From NCBI RefSeq assembly GCF_001886735.1, contig NZ_CP018081.1:284875-348874 (forward strand): DNA of 64,000 nt, in the 5' to 3' direction. How positions within the stretch are numbered: the stretch's first letter is position 1; each line of letters starts with the position of its first letter. This DNA comes from Sulfitobacter alexandrii (lineage in GTDB: Bacteria; Pseudomonadota; Alphaproteobacteria; Rhodobacterales; Rhodobacteraceae). Shown piece by piece: positions 34,334-43,035 of this stretch. The position numbers were made by a program, and so were the translations under genes. The notes beneath the pieces are model-generated. The model worked only from the letters and a program-made list of their open reading frames with translations. It had not been told where the DNA came from and searched no databases.

Positions 34334-34810
34334 TCAGGCGGCGGCGCGGTTCTGACGATGCTGGACGTGCTCGACCGAGACCTTCAGGAGCCAATCCTCG
34401 AAACCAAGTATGGTCTGGTGATTGGCCACCGCCTCGATCCAGGCTGCGCGTGGATCGCTGCCTATCTGCGTCGGGTCGTTGTTGATCCCGCCATTGGCCA
34501 TCCACGGCTCAGGCTGAATGCGTCCGAGCCAGTCGGCCAGCGACGGGATCCGCCCCTGGCAGTCCTCGCGCACATGCTGCTCGCCAATCCAACGGATCGG
34601 TACGACCCGACCCGCGCTGTTGGTCAGACTACGGCCAAACAATCGCTCAGCCTCGAAGATCCCGAGCGTGTGATGCCGGTGTGCGCGATGGGTGAAAATC
34701 GCGAGGTGCTCCTTGGAGGCATCGAACCAATCGTGCACGAACTGATAGTCATCTGGAACACCGCCGAACTTTCGGGCCGAGCTTTCGGCGTGGTGGAGGG
34801 GATGTGCCAT
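34334..34810 (-). CDS. DUF6915 family protein
   Basis: 158 aa from the ATG at 34810. MAHPLHHAESSARKFGGVPD, HDWFDASKEHLAIFTHRAHR, HHTLGIFEAERLFG and WIGEQHVREDCQGRIPSLAD fit this histidine-rich plasmid family. The pattern of conserved His, Asp and Cys could suggest metal binding, but the function is unknown. It starts 1 nt after the DUF6878 stop, so the two are one transcription unit. Confidence 0.75.
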   Translation of the reverse strand: MAHPLHHAESSARKFGGVPDDYQFVHDWFDASKEHLAIFTHRAHRHHTLGIFEAERLFGRSLTNSAGRVVPIRWIGEQHVREDCQGRIPSLADWLGRIQPEPWMANGGINNDPTQIGSDPRAAWIEAVANHQTILGFEDWLLKVSVEHVQHRQNRAAA

Positions 34811-34811
34811 G

Positions 34812-35195
34812 TCAGAGCCCCTCGTGTTCGGTTGTTTCGGTCTCGATGTAGCGGTTCGAGTGGCTGACATCGATCTTGTCCGCCTCAATCGCCCAGGTCA
34901 GTTCGCCATAGCCACCTTCGTTGTTCTCGAAGCCGGGGCTCAGTGCATAGGCAAAATCCCATCCGAAATCTTCGACCCGGCGCCTCAGCTCTTCCGCGAG
35001 CGTGATCGTATCAGGCGTCACGACAACGTCCTCGACATTGCCGGAATCACCGTAGCCTTCGTATTGCACCTCGATACTGGTCACGCCGAGGGCACGCAGA
35101 TTGGTAAGAAGGGCCGCGCGAGTCTCAACCCGCTGCTCGGCCGCACGTCTCTGGGATTCGAGCATCTGCGCGTAGAAATCAGTCGCTTGTGTCAT
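34812..35195 (-). CDS. DUF6878 family protein
   Basis: 127 aa from the ATG at 35195 with AAAGGACGAAAGAC upstream. GVTSIEVQYEGYGDSGNVED, then LAEELRRRVEDFGWDFAYAL and GFENNEGGYGELTWAIEADK, identify the family, seen on alphaproteobacterial plasmids. Acidic, soluble, unknown function. Confidence 0.75.
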   Translation of the reverse strand: MTQATDFYAQMLESQRRAAEQRVETRAALLTNLRALGVTSIEVQYEGYGDSGNVEDVVVTPDTITLAEELRRRVEDFGWDFAYALSPGFENNEGGYGELTWAIEADKIDVSHSNRYIETETTEHEGL

Positions 35196-35228
35196 GTCTT
35201 TCGTCCTTTGAAATTGAGGGAAAGGGAA

Positions 35229-35253
35229 GGGCGACCGTTTCACGAGGCCGCCC
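35229..35253 (-). terminator. Intergenic hairpin C of a repeated family
   Basis: GGGCGACC (35229-35236) pairs with GGCCGCCC (35246-35253), one G-U. On the minus strand it is followed by CCTTTCCC-type sequence like hairpins A and B. Probably a weak terminator or processing site. Confidence 0.45.
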
Positions 35254-35274
35254 GGAACGTTTCCTTTGGGGGCT

Positions 35275-35571
35275 TCAGGCTGCAGCGTCGCCGCGTTTCT
35301 CAGCCGTCCGATCAACCAGATTGAAATAGAGGTTCTCGGTCGCGCGCTTGAACCCAGAGGGTTTGCGCGGGGCGAGGCAGCGCACCGAAGCGCTGCAGCT
35401 TTCGCCATGCTCCATCGCGAACTGCGTCACCTTGTTGATCAGGTCATCCATGCCCGCGGCCTGGATGCGCTTTTCGGGGTAGCTCCCCAGCATCTGGAAC
35501 TGGGTAACAACGAAGGCACCATCGCGATGCGCGGGATAGAGGGTGATCTGGTAATCGAGTGTCTTGGCCAT
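35275..35571 (-). CDS. Conserved small plasmid protein, unknown function
   Basis: 98 aa: MAKTLDYQITLYPAHRDGAF, then VVTQFQMLGSYPEKRIQAAG and LYFNLVDRTAEKRGDAAA. Good ribosome site (AGGAGACCAGAG) before the ATG at 35571. No recognised domain. Part of the accessory run, separated from its neighbours by hairpins. Confidence 0.7.
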   Translation of the reverse strand: MAKTLDYQITLYPAHRDGAFVVTQFQMLGSYPEKRIQAAGMDDLINKVTQFAMEHGESCSASVRCLAPRKPSGFKRATENLYFNLVDRTAEKRGDAAA

Positions 35572-35635
35572 CTCTGGTCTCCTGCTGCGGGCGGGACGCG
35601 GGTATCGCGCCCCTTCAAAACCCGGCAGCTCGAAA

Positions 35636-35662
35636 GGACCGCCCTTTGTGCAAGGGCGATCC
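35636..35662 (-). terminator. Intergenic hairpin B of a repeated family
   Basis: GGACCGCCCTT / AAGGGCGATCC, 11-bp arms with one mismatch and a 5-nt loop, followed on the minus strand by a short T stretch (TCCTTTCG). Lies between the DUF3768 stop and the next gene. Confidence 0.6.
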
Positions 35663-35688
35663 GGGGCGGTGAGTAGGGATTGGAGGCA

Positions 35689-36069
35689 TCAGTATTCCGA
35701 CGGAAGAAGCAGGGTCAGCACGCGACGCGTCTGCGCGGGATCAGAGGGCTCGGGTGAGCCGTACGTGTAGTCGACGTCATACAGGTCGAGTTTGAACCAG
35801 ACGGTTGTACCATCGAGGTCGATGACGCCCATCTCGTGCCATCCCTGCGGATCACTGTCGGCATTGAACCCGTCGAAGGCGGCGACACGTCGGGTCAATT
35901 CCAGTTGCGCATTGATCCCAAGCGCCGCGACGCCGCGTGTCATCACGAACTGGCCCTGCGGGGCATCGGCGACCGGGGTAGTGCCGAGGATAGAGCGGCG
36001 AAACGCGTCATTCTGGGTGGCGATGCGTGCGGCTTCCTGGACGGGGTCGAGGTCGAGTGTAGTGGTCAT
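35689..36069 (-). CDS. DUF3768 family protein
   Basis: 126 aa from the ATG at 36069. IATQNDAFRRSILGT, GQFVMTRGVAALG and WHEMGVIDLDGTTVWFKLDL, then DPAQTRRVLTLLLPSEY, define DUF3768, a small family found on plasmids beside ParB and DUF736. Function unknown. Confidence 0.85.
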   Translation of the reverse strand: MTTTLDLDPVQEAARIATQNDAFRRSILGTTPVADAPQGQFVMTRGVAALGINAQLELTRRVAAFDGFNADSDPQGWHEMGVIDLDGTTVWFKLDLYDVDYTYGSPEPSDPAQTRRVLTLLLPSEY

Positions 36070-36132
36070 GGGATATCTCCGGGACGGGCCAGCCGATCCG
36101 ATATCGGCTGTAGGCAACCCGCCAGCCGGAAA

Positions 36133-36159
36133 GGGCCGCCCTCGATGTGAGGACGGCCC
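36133..36159 (-). terminator. Intergenic hairpin A of a repeated family
   Basis: GGGCCGCCCTC / GAGGACGGCCC, 11-bp arms with one mismatch, 5-nt loop; followed on the minus strand by CTTTCCGG. It lies just downstream of the ParB gene. Confidence 0.6.
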
Positions 36160-36195
36160 AGAGCTCATGTGGCAATCAGATCGGTGTTTGCTTCG

Positions 36196-38367
36196 TCAGG
36201 CCGCATCCCCGCTGAGGAAAGCTGGCAAGGACGATGGTTCATCACTCTCCGCCTCGGCCAGCGCGTCTGCGGCGGGCACGTCACCTTCCTCGGCCTCTGG
36301 CGCATCGCCAGTCCTTCTGGCGTCGGCCTCCGTCGCACCGACAAACACCATCCCGTCAGGCAACCAGCGCGTCGTCTTTGCGACCGTGGCGGCGTCAAAA
36401 CCTTCCGTCTCGCCAGCGGTTTCCGCAAAAGCCCGCTCCATGGCCGCAGCGAGATCGCCCTTGCGCTCGCGATTGCGATCTTCAACGTAGTCGTCGCCGA
36501 TCAGCTTACGGGCCGTCGCCACCGCATGGCTCTTGTTGACCCGACCCCAGTAATTCTGCGCAGTCGGGCGCCAGCAGGCCGCCACATCGACGTCAAGCCG
36601 CGCGCCGATCTCCTCGATGATCGTGGAAGGGCGATTGTCGGAGGAGAGCTGCGGCTTAACCGCCAGACCCGTCGCCCAGGCGAAAAGCGCCTGCTTGTCG
36701 GCAATGGGCAGCGCCGACATGGCCTGGAAGTCCTCGGGTTTCTCCAGCTTCATCCAGTCCGTGGCGAGGTCCTGTTTCAGCGCCTCGAGCATCTTCTGGG
36801 CGACGGTGTCCGTGTGCAGCACCTCGCGGTTTTGCGCCTGGAAAGGACGGACCGAGATGTCGAGCGCCTCGTTATTGTAGGACCGCCCCAGAGCCTGTTC
36901 GCAGAGCGCATAGAGCATCGCGTCGAACGCTACCTCGAAATCCGCCGCCAGATGCGCCCGCAGGATGTGCTGACGCGTGGCGCGCAGATCGTCGGCCAGG
37001 CTCGCCGAAATCCCGTCCGCCTTGCGCAACGTCGCGGCCGGGTCGGAGCTCGGCACCGGCGTGGAGGAGGTCGGCGGCGTCACCTGTGGGCGGGCAGGGG
37101 AGGGAGCGCCATCCGGATCTGCGGTGGTATCGTCCGGTTCGGGCGCAACAGGAATGTCCTCGGGCCGCACCAGGCCTTTCTCGACGCGCAACACCCCGTC
37201 ATGGCCGATGGTCAGGACTACACCGGCGATAGCGCGATCTGCCTCGGCATAGGGTTGCCGTTCGCGCTGCATGGCTTCAATTTCGCGCAAACGCGGCTCG
37301 ATGGCGTAGTATTCTTCGGTCTCCGCGTCGGTCCAGTCCTCCCCGTCGTTCTGCGCCGCCAATTCTTCCTCACGCGCGATGAGACGTTCCTCCTCGGCCA
37401 GCATGTCCGCATCCGGTTCGATGTCCTGCGGATAGACCCGCCCGAAACTGCGAAACGCGCCATAATCCACCGAAAGATGCACTTCGACCCATTTCCATAT
37501 CCCTTCGAAGGGTTTGGCCGCAGCCTGCAGTTTCTCAATGGCGAGACGCTCCAAGAGGTCGGGGTTTTCCATATGAGCGGTTGCCCGGTCGTCGAAGAGA
37601 TCCCGCAGCAGAACCCCGCCCGCCGCCTCATACGCCTCGATGCCGACAAATCGACCAATTGCCGAGTTCGCCGAATGTGCGGCCCCGGTCAGCTGACGTT
37701 TGATGCTCTGCGGATGGATGTGATAGCCGCCCTTCACGGCGTTCCAGACCGCGAGCTGGCGGTCATGGTCGTCGGTCAGCGTGAAAGCCATCACGCATTC
37801 GAGGGTCAGATCACCGGCACGAAACTGCTCGATGATTTCGGGTGCGACACGGGCGAGTTTGAGGCGACGGCGCACCAGGTCGACGGAGACGCCGAATTTG
37901 AGCGCAATCTCGTCTTCGCTGCGACCCTCGCCGATCATCTTGTCGAAGGCCTCGAACTGGTCTGCCGGATGCATCGCCGCGCGCTGGAGGTTTTCTGTGG
38001 CCGAGGTAAGGATGGCGTTGCGCTCGTCCTCGACAAGGCAGGGCACTGGATGATCAGCGGGGATCACACCGTCCTCGGCGAGTTGTTTCAGCGCCTTGAG
38101 GCGACGACCGCCTGCGTCGACGGCAAAACGTGTCTCGGAAAGTGCGTGAACCACCAGGTTCTGCTTGATTCCCGTCTCGCGGATGCTCGCAAGAATCTCG
38201 GCATCGTCGCTGGCGCTTGCGGCCACCTTGCGGACGTTGAGTGGGCTCGGCTCCAGCTTGTCGAGCGGGATCATCCGGATGTCGGCACCGCCGTCAGGCG
38301 CGGCCGATCCAACGGCTTCGGTCTTTTTTGAGGTGGTGGGATTCGGGCGGGTCGTGGTCTTGGCCAT
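36196..38367 (-). CDS. Large ParB/Spo0J-type partition or nuclease-like protein, copy 1
   Basis: 723 aa from the ATG at 38367 (AAGGA 9 nt upstream). The ParB N-terminal domain is IPLDKLEPSPLNVRK... LASIRETGIKQNLVVHAL, with a GGRRLKAL motif and TENLQRAAMHPADQFEAF, followed by a helix-turn-helix (RSEDEIALKFGVSVDLVRRRLKLA). The long C-terminal half is acidic with coiled-coil segments (EEERLIAREEELAAQND). Proteins of this size are plasmid-borne ParB relatives separate from RepB. A paralogue is at 60370-62538. Upstream DNA is interrupted by the IS3 element. Confidence 0.88.
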   Translation of the reverse strand: MAKTTTRPNPTTSKKTEAVGSAAPDGGADIRMIPLDKLEPSPLNVRKVAASASDDAEILASIRETGIKQNLVVHALSETRFAVDAGGRRLKALKQLAEDGVIPADHPVPCLVEDERNAILTSATENLQRAAMHPADQFEAFDKMIGEGRSEDEIALKFGVSVDLVRRRLKLARVAPEIIEQFRAGDLTLECVMAFTLTDDHDRQLAVWNAVKGGYHIHPQSIKRQLTGAAHSANSAIGRFVGIEAYEAAGGVLLRDLFDDRATAHMENPDLLERLAIEKLQAAAKPFEGIWKWVEVHLSVDYGAFRSFGRVYPQDIEPDADMLAEEERLIAREEELAAQNDGEDWTDAETEEYYAIEPRLREIEAMQRERQPYAEADRAIAGVVLTIGHDGVLRVEKGLVRPEDIPVAPEPDDTTADPDGAPSPARPQVTPPTSSTPVPSSDPAATLRKADGISASLADDLRATRQHILRAHLAADFEVAFDAMLYALCEQALGRSYNNEALDISVRPFQAQNREVLHTDTVAQKMLEALKQDLATDWMKLEKPEDFQAMSALPIADKQALFAWATGLAVKPQLSSDNRPSTIIEEIGARLDVDVAACWRPTAQNYWGRVNKSHAVATARKLIGDDYVEDRNRERKGDLAAAMERAFAETAGETEGFDAATVAKTTRWLPDGMVFVGATEADARRTGDAPEAEEGDVPAADALAEAESDEPSSLPAFLSGDAA

Positions 38368-38532
38368 GGTCAGGGTCCTTGTCTCGCCGGACCCGGATGA
38401 GCCTCTCTCTATCCTTTCAAGCCCGGCACCCGGGCTTCCCTTTCTCTGGCTTTCACTGTGCGTTGACGTGTGAAGTGGTCCCATCTTTTCGGACAGGTTT
38501 GCAGCGTTTCTAAGGTGTATCGGGTTTAGGTT

Positions 38533-39387
38533 TCATGCTGCGTGTCGCTCTTCCAAGCCTGCCCAATATGCGTCGTCCGGCGTCTGCCGATCAAGCGCGG
38601 AATGGGGTCGGCTGGTGTTATAGAATGCCATCCAGCCCTTGATGACACGACGGGCCCGGAAGCCTTCATTGATTTCTTCGAGATAGATGGCCTCCTGCTT
38701 CAGGGATCGCCAGAGGCGTTCGATGAAGATGTTGTCGAGGTAACGCCCGCGCCCGTCCATCGAGATGCGCACGCCCGCCTCGGTCAGCGTCGTGATCCAG
38801 GCCGATCCGGTGAACTGCGATCCCTGATCTGTGTTCATGATCTCAGGCGGGCCGTACCTGGCGATGGCCTCGCTCAGTGCTTCGACGCAGAAGTCGGCGT
38901 GCATCGTGTTCGACAACCGCCAGCTCAGCACCTTGCGCGTCGCCCAGTCCATGATTGCCACCAGATAGAGGAAGCCATTTCTGACTGGCACAAAGGTGAT
39001 ATCGGCGCACCAGACCTGGTTCGGTCGGTCAATCACCATCTTCCTCAGCAGATACGGGAAGACCGGGTGCTGAGGATGCGGCTGGCTGGTTCGTGGGCGC
39101 TTGTAGACCGCTTCAAGACCCATCTTCGCCATCAATCGCCTGACGCGATGGCGGCCAACAACAATGCCTTCCCGGCGCAGATAGGCCGCGATCTGGCGCG
39201 ACCCGAAGAATGGGTATTTGGTGAACACCCGGTCGATCTCTTTCATCATCGACAGCGTGTCGGCGTCGATCCCGGCGGGCGTGTAGTAGAACGCCGACCG
39301 GCTCAGGCTCACCAGCTTGCACTGCTGGCTGATGCTCAGCTTGGGGTGATCCCGGTTGATCATCGCGCGTTTCTTTCCAGGGCTCAT
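38533..39387 (-). CDS. IS3-family transposase OrfB (DDE catalytic part)
   Basis: 284 aa from an ATG at 39387 overlapping the orfA stop (ATGA). Catalytic residues: Asp in WCADITFVPV, Asp in MNTDQGSQFTG, Glu in DNIFIERLWRSLKQE; HTH_21-like region RQIAAYLRREGIVVGRHRVRRLM. Full transposase is usually made by a -1 shift from orfA; a T-TTT-TTG slippery run lies at about 39404-39410. Intact. Confidence 0.93.
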   Translation of the reverse strand: MSPGKKRAMINRDHPKLSISQQCKLVSLSRSAFYYTPAGIDADTLSMMKEIDRVFTKYPFFGSRQIAAYLRREGIVVGRHRVRRLMAKMGLEAVYKRPRTSQPHPQHPVFPYLLRKMVIDRPNQVWCADITFVPVRNGFLYLVAIMDWATRKVLSWRLSNTMHADFCVEALSEAIARYGPPEIMNTDQGSQFTGSAWITTLTEAGVRISMDGRGRYLDNIFIERLWRSLKQEAIYLEEINEGFRARRVIKGWMAFYNTSRPHSALDRQTPDDAYWAGLEERHAA

Positions 39388-39659
39388 CGCTTCAGCCCTT
39401 CCGACAAAAAATCGTTCTCGACCGCCAGCCTCCCGATCTTGGCGTGAAGTTCCTTTACTTCCGCCTCGGTCGGGCCGCTCTGCTTGCCACCCGAGAACAC
39501 ATCGGCCATGCCCTCGATGGCCTGCCGCTTCCATGTGCTGACCTGATTTGGGTGCAACTGATGCTTCGCCGCGATCTCCTGCACGGTCTTGTCGCCACGC
39601 AGCGCTTCCAACGCCACCTTGGCCTTAAACTGATCTGTAAAGTTCCGGCGCTTTGCCAT
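39384..39659 (-). CDS. IS3-family transposase OrfA
   Basis: 91 aa. MAKRRNFTDQFKAKVALEAL with a helix-turn-helix (TVQEIAAKHQLHPNQVSTWK) and a C-terminal leucine-zipper-like stretch (VKELHAKIGRLAVENDFL). Binds the IS ends. Intact. Confidence 0.93.
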   Translation of the reverse strand: MAKRRNFTDQFKAKVALEALRGDKTVQEIAAKHQLHPNQVSTWKRQAIEGMADVFSGGKQSGPTEAEVKELHAKIGRLAVENDFLSEGLKR

Positions 39660-39691
39660 GTTCGTATCCCTTCAAAGGTTCGGGAAACACC

Positions 39692-40690
39692 TTAGCTGAC
39701 TGTCCGGTTTCCTGGGACCACTTCATCATTCACATTCCGAACGACTCCGGCGGGAATCCCAGCTTTCAAAAGCACCGGCTCAAGTTTGAAGGCGTCATGT
39801 TGCACCAGGCACTCTGACAAGACCTCTGTCATCTCTGACCGATGCGCAAGACGCGCGGCATTGTCGGCAAATCGTGGATCGCAGGGCACCTCAGGTAGGC
39901 CAAGCACGTCACAGAGTTTTGCGAACTGACCATTGTTACCGATAGCCAGATAGAGTTTGCCATTACTTGTTTCGAACATGTCGTATGGTACGATATTTGG
40001 ATGCCCATTGCCGGTCGCCATTGGTATCTGTCCGGACATGAGGGAATTAGCCGCTTGGGGATGCATCATGCTGATCGCGCAATCATATAGCGGCACTTCG
40101 ATGGCTTGGCCCAATCCGGACCGGCCCCGTTCCAAAAGTGCGGCGAGAATAGCGTTACAGGCGATCAGACCGGTGCCGATGTCCACGATGGGCGTACCCA
40201 TGCGTGTCGGGCCTTCGGAGGGATTGCCGTTGATGCTCATGAGGCCCGTCATAGCTTGTACCACGGCGTCATAGCCGGGAAAACCGCCAAGTGGGCCATC
40301 GGAACCAAATCCAGTCACGTGGCAGAGTACCAGTCTAGGAAAACGTGCCCTGAGAACATCATCATAACCAAGCCCCCATTTTTCAAGAGTACCAGACTTA
40401 AAATTGTGAACTAAAACATCCGCATCCTGAAGAAACCGCAAAATCAGGTCGCGCCCTTCCGGTTGCTGCAGATCGATAGCGATGGACCGCTTGTTGCGGT
40501 TGGCGCCAGAGAAATAGGCGCTGAGTTCATCATTGAAAGGCGGGCCCCAACTGCGGGTCTCGTCGCCCAGAGGCGGCTCCACCTTGATGACCTCAGCGCC
40601 ATGATCCGCAAGCATTTGGGTGCAGTAAGGCCCGCCCAGCACGCGGCTGAGGTCGACCACCTTGATCCCGTCCAATGAGCCAGCCATCAA
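39692..40690 (-). pseudogene. CaiB/BaiF-type (class III) CoA-transferase, 3' truncated by IS3
   Basis: 332 codons where the family has about 390-400. Recognised by IKVVDLSRVLGGPYCTQMLA, GAEVIKVEPPLGDETRSWGP, NRNKRSIAIDLQQPEGRDLI and TRMGTPIVDIGTG, whose Asp (about residue 170) corresponds to the catalytic aspartate. The last ten residues (EVVPGNRTVS) and the stop come from the IS3 end. In this island it would have moved CoA onto adipate or a similar acid. Loss of the C-terminal segment, which closes the interlaced dimer, makes activity doubtful. It overlaps the next gene's stop by 4 bp. Confidence 0.85.
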
Positions 40691-41841
40691 AGCGCCTCCT
40701 GATAGAGGCGCGACACATCTTCGGCTGTCATGTCGCGCGGGTTGGTCTCCAGCAATCGCGTGATACCGGTCACGACCTCATTAGCCATTCCGGGAATGGC
40801 TGCCTCGGTCACTCCGACACCAGAAAGTCGAGACTCAAGTCCGCTTTCGACTAGCATCCGTTCCATCTCGTCGATCAGGCCATAGGCCGCAGCCGCATCA
40901 GAGTTGAAAGGCCGCGAGGGCAGTAGTAACCGCGATAGACGAGCATATTCAGCTTCTGCAACGGGCATGTTGAACCTCATCACTGGTCCTGCGACCAGAG
41001 CGTTTGCGTGCCCGTGAGGAACTTTGAAACCTGTTCCCAGTGGGTATGACAAGGCATGAATCGCCCCCACGCTGGCATTAATGAAGGCCATCCCAGCCAG
41101 TGTCGCCCCCAACAGCATGGCCTCTCGCGCTGACAGGTCCGAAGGCGTTTCCATGACGATTGGTAAGTTCTGACCGAGAAGCACCAGCGCTTTGTCCGCC
41201 ATTCCATCGGAAATGGGATTCTTTCTGGTGCGACTGGTTACTGCCTCAATGGCGTGAACCATTGCGTCTAACGCCGTGGCCGCTGTGATGTGACGAGGCA
41301 TTCCCAATGTTAGCTTTGCATCTAGCAAGGCAACGTCAGGCAGAAGCTGCGGTGCATATACCGCTTTTTTTTCGTGGCTTTCCGAAGTCAGCACGGACAC
41401 CCATGTTACCTCTGATCCGGTCCCTGCCGTGGTTGGCACCTGGATCAGTGGCAAGCGTTTATCGGTGACCTGATTGATCCCGATCATGTCCGTAATCGGT
41501 TGATCGTTGGCTACCGCCGCTGCGATGACCTTGGCCGTGTCCAGTGAACTGCCGCCGCCAAGTCCGATGATTCCGTCAGCACCAAAGGCCCGCGCGACCT
41601 CTACCGCGGCCTCGACGACAGCGATCGGGGGGTCCGCTTCGACTTTATGAAAAATCTCAACCTCGATGCCAGCAGCCCTAAGTGCGGCGGCTGCCTCGTC
41701 CGCAAAACCACAGGCCAATATGCCCGGGTCCGTCACGACCAGCGCACGGGTGCAAGACAAATCTTGCATCAGGCTGCCGATCCGGCCAAGCCCACCGCTC
41801 TCGCAGACGATCCTCGGGGTGGAAAGGAAATTGAAGTCCAT
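40687..41841 (-). CDS. Iron-containing alcohol dehydrogenase, likely 6-hydroxyhexanoate dehydrogenase
   Basis: 384 aa, group III Fe-ADH: GIIGLGGGSSLDTAKVIAAA (NAD binding), PTTAGTGSEVT, and metal ligands in ATALDAMVHAIEA (Asp/His), ASVGAIHALSYPLG and VPHGHANA. Family members oxidise or reduce a wide range of alcohols and hydroxyacids. Within this island the missing step is oxidation of 6-hydroxyhexanoate, done by a zinc enzyme (ChnD) in Acinetobacter, so this would be a non-homologous replacement. That is inference. Confidence 0.8.
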   Translation of the reverse strand: MDFNFLSTPRIVCESGGLGRIGSLMQDLSCTRALVVTDPGILACGFADEAAAALRAAGIEVEIFHKVEADPPIAVVEAAVEVARAFGADGIIGLGGGSSLDTAKVIAAAVANDQPITDMIGINQVTDKRLPLIQVPTTAGTGSEVTWVSVLTSESHEKKAVYAPQLLPDVALLDAKLTLGMPRHITAATALDAMVHAIEAVTSRTRKNPISDGMADKALVLLGQNLPIVMETPSDLSAREAMLLGATLAGMAFINASVGAIHALSYPLGTGFKVPHGHANALVAGPVMRFNMPVAEAEYARLSRLLLPSRPFNSDAAAAYGLIDEMERMLVESGLESRLSGVGVTEAAIPGMANEVVTGITRLLETNPRDMTAEDVSRLYQEAL

Positions 41842-41859
41842 AGTTTGTCTTCGCTCCTG

Positions 41860-43020
41860 TTAAGCTGCTGCAGTGCGGATCATATTCCGCGCGATCAGTA
41901 TTTGCTGAATCTGGGTTGTCCCCTCGTAGATGCGGAAGAGACGCACATCGCGATAGAAGCGCTCGACCGCATATTCGGCCATGTATCCTGCACCGCCGTG
42001 GATTTGCACTGCGCGATCGGCCACTCGACCTACCATCTCACTGGCAAACATCTTGCAGCAGGCAGCATCAGTCGACACGTTCTGACCAGCGTCCTTGCGG
42101 CGTGCTGTTTCTTCGATCATGCAACGCGCTGCGAAGGCCTCGGCGCGACTGTCAGCCAGCATGGCTTGGATCAGTTGCTTTTCAGCGATGGGTTCACCGA
42201 ATTGTTTGCGTTCCATCGCATAGGATAGGCTGTCACGGATCAGCCGTTCGGCGGCGCCCACACAGACGGCAGAAATATGCAGTCGGCCCCGATCAAGGAC
42301 TTTCATTGCCGTTTTGAAGCCCTTGTTCAGACGGTCCGGCCCGCCGATGATGTTCGAGGCAGGCACGCGGACATTGTCAAGGATGACGTCGCATGTGTGC
42401 GAACCCTTCTGCCCCATCTTCCTGTCAGGCTGGCCAAGCGTTATGCCCGGCGTCCCTGCCTCGACGAGAAAAGCGCTTACGCCGGCAGAACCTTTCACCT
42501 CTGGACTGGTCCGGGCAAAAACCGTGAATAGATCGGCACGCGGCGCATTGGTAATGTAGCGCTTCGTGCCGTTCAGTAGGAAATCGTTTCCATCACGCCG
42601 CGCAGTGGTGCGCAGACCGCCAGCATCCGAACCAGCATCTGGCTCGGTTAGGGCGAAGGATGCGATCATATCTCCGGAGGCGAGAGCTGGTAGATACTTC
42701 GCCTTCTGCTCGTCGGTTCCATCGATGATGATTCCCTGCGAGCCGATCCCGTTGTTTGTGCCAACTAGCGACCGGAACGCAGGCGAAGCCTGGCCAAGAA
42801 CGAAAGCGGCTTGCACTTCCTCTATCATCGACAAGCCAAGCCCGCCGAAATCCTCCGGGATCGACATGCCGAAAAGGCCCATCGTGCGGATTTCATCGAC
42901 CAGCATAGGCGGAATCACATCTTCATCGGCGACGCGATCCTCGTAAGGGATTAGTCGCTCTTTCACGAAGCGGTCGAGCGCGTCGAGAAACTGGGAAAGG
43001 GTATCTGTATCAAGGGCCAT
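41860..43020 (-). CDS. Acyl-CoA dehydrogenase, likely for adipyl-CoA
   Basis: 386 aa. Standard ACAD signature: DMIASFALTEPDAGSDAGGL (FAD/substrate loop), GTKRYITNAPRADLFTVFAR, GRVADRAVQIHGGAGYMAEY, and the catalytic-base region RLFRIYEGTTQIQQILIARN (Glu). Introduces the alpha-beta double bond and passes electrons to ETF; etfBA are encoded in the same island. Gene order CaiB-ADH-ACAD on one strand suggests an operon controlled by the adjacent IclR regulator. Confidence 0.9.
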   Translation of the reverse strand: MALDTDTLSQFLDALDRFVKERLIPYEDRVADEDVIPPMLVDEIRTMGLFGMSIPEDFGGLGLSMIEEVQAAFVLGQASPAFRSLVGTNNGIGSQGIIIDGTDEQKAKYLPALASGDMIASFALTEPDAGSDAGGLRTTARRDGNDFLLNGTKRYITNAPRADLFTVFARTSPEVKGSAGVSAFLVEAGTPGITLGQPDRKMGQKGSHTCDVILDNVRVPASNIIGGPDRLNKGFKTAMKVLDRGRLHISAVCVGAAERLIRDSLSYAMERKQFGEPIAEKQLIQAMLADSRAEAFAARCMIEETARRKDAGQNVSTDAACCKMFASEMVGRVADRAVQIHGGAGYMAEYAVERFYRDVRLFRIYEGTTQIQQILIARNMIRTAAA

Positions 43021-43035
43021 TATGCTCTCTATTGT

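Larger units (their letters stand above)
38471..39725. mobile_element. IS3-family insertion sequence
   Basis: About 1255 bp. The ends share TGAAGTGGTCCCA (38471-38483 and its complement 39713-39725), followed by a further CGGACAG match. Carries overlapping orfA and orfB. No 3-bp target duplication (GTG left, TCA right), and the flanks are unrelated: plasmid backbone on the left, a cut CoA-transferase gene on the right. So it marks a rearrangement junction. Confidence 0.88.

Noticed and set aside
36169..38331. 720-codon plus-strand frame opposite the large ParB gene
   Set aside because: Shadow frame; the minus-strand protein has complete ParB motifs.
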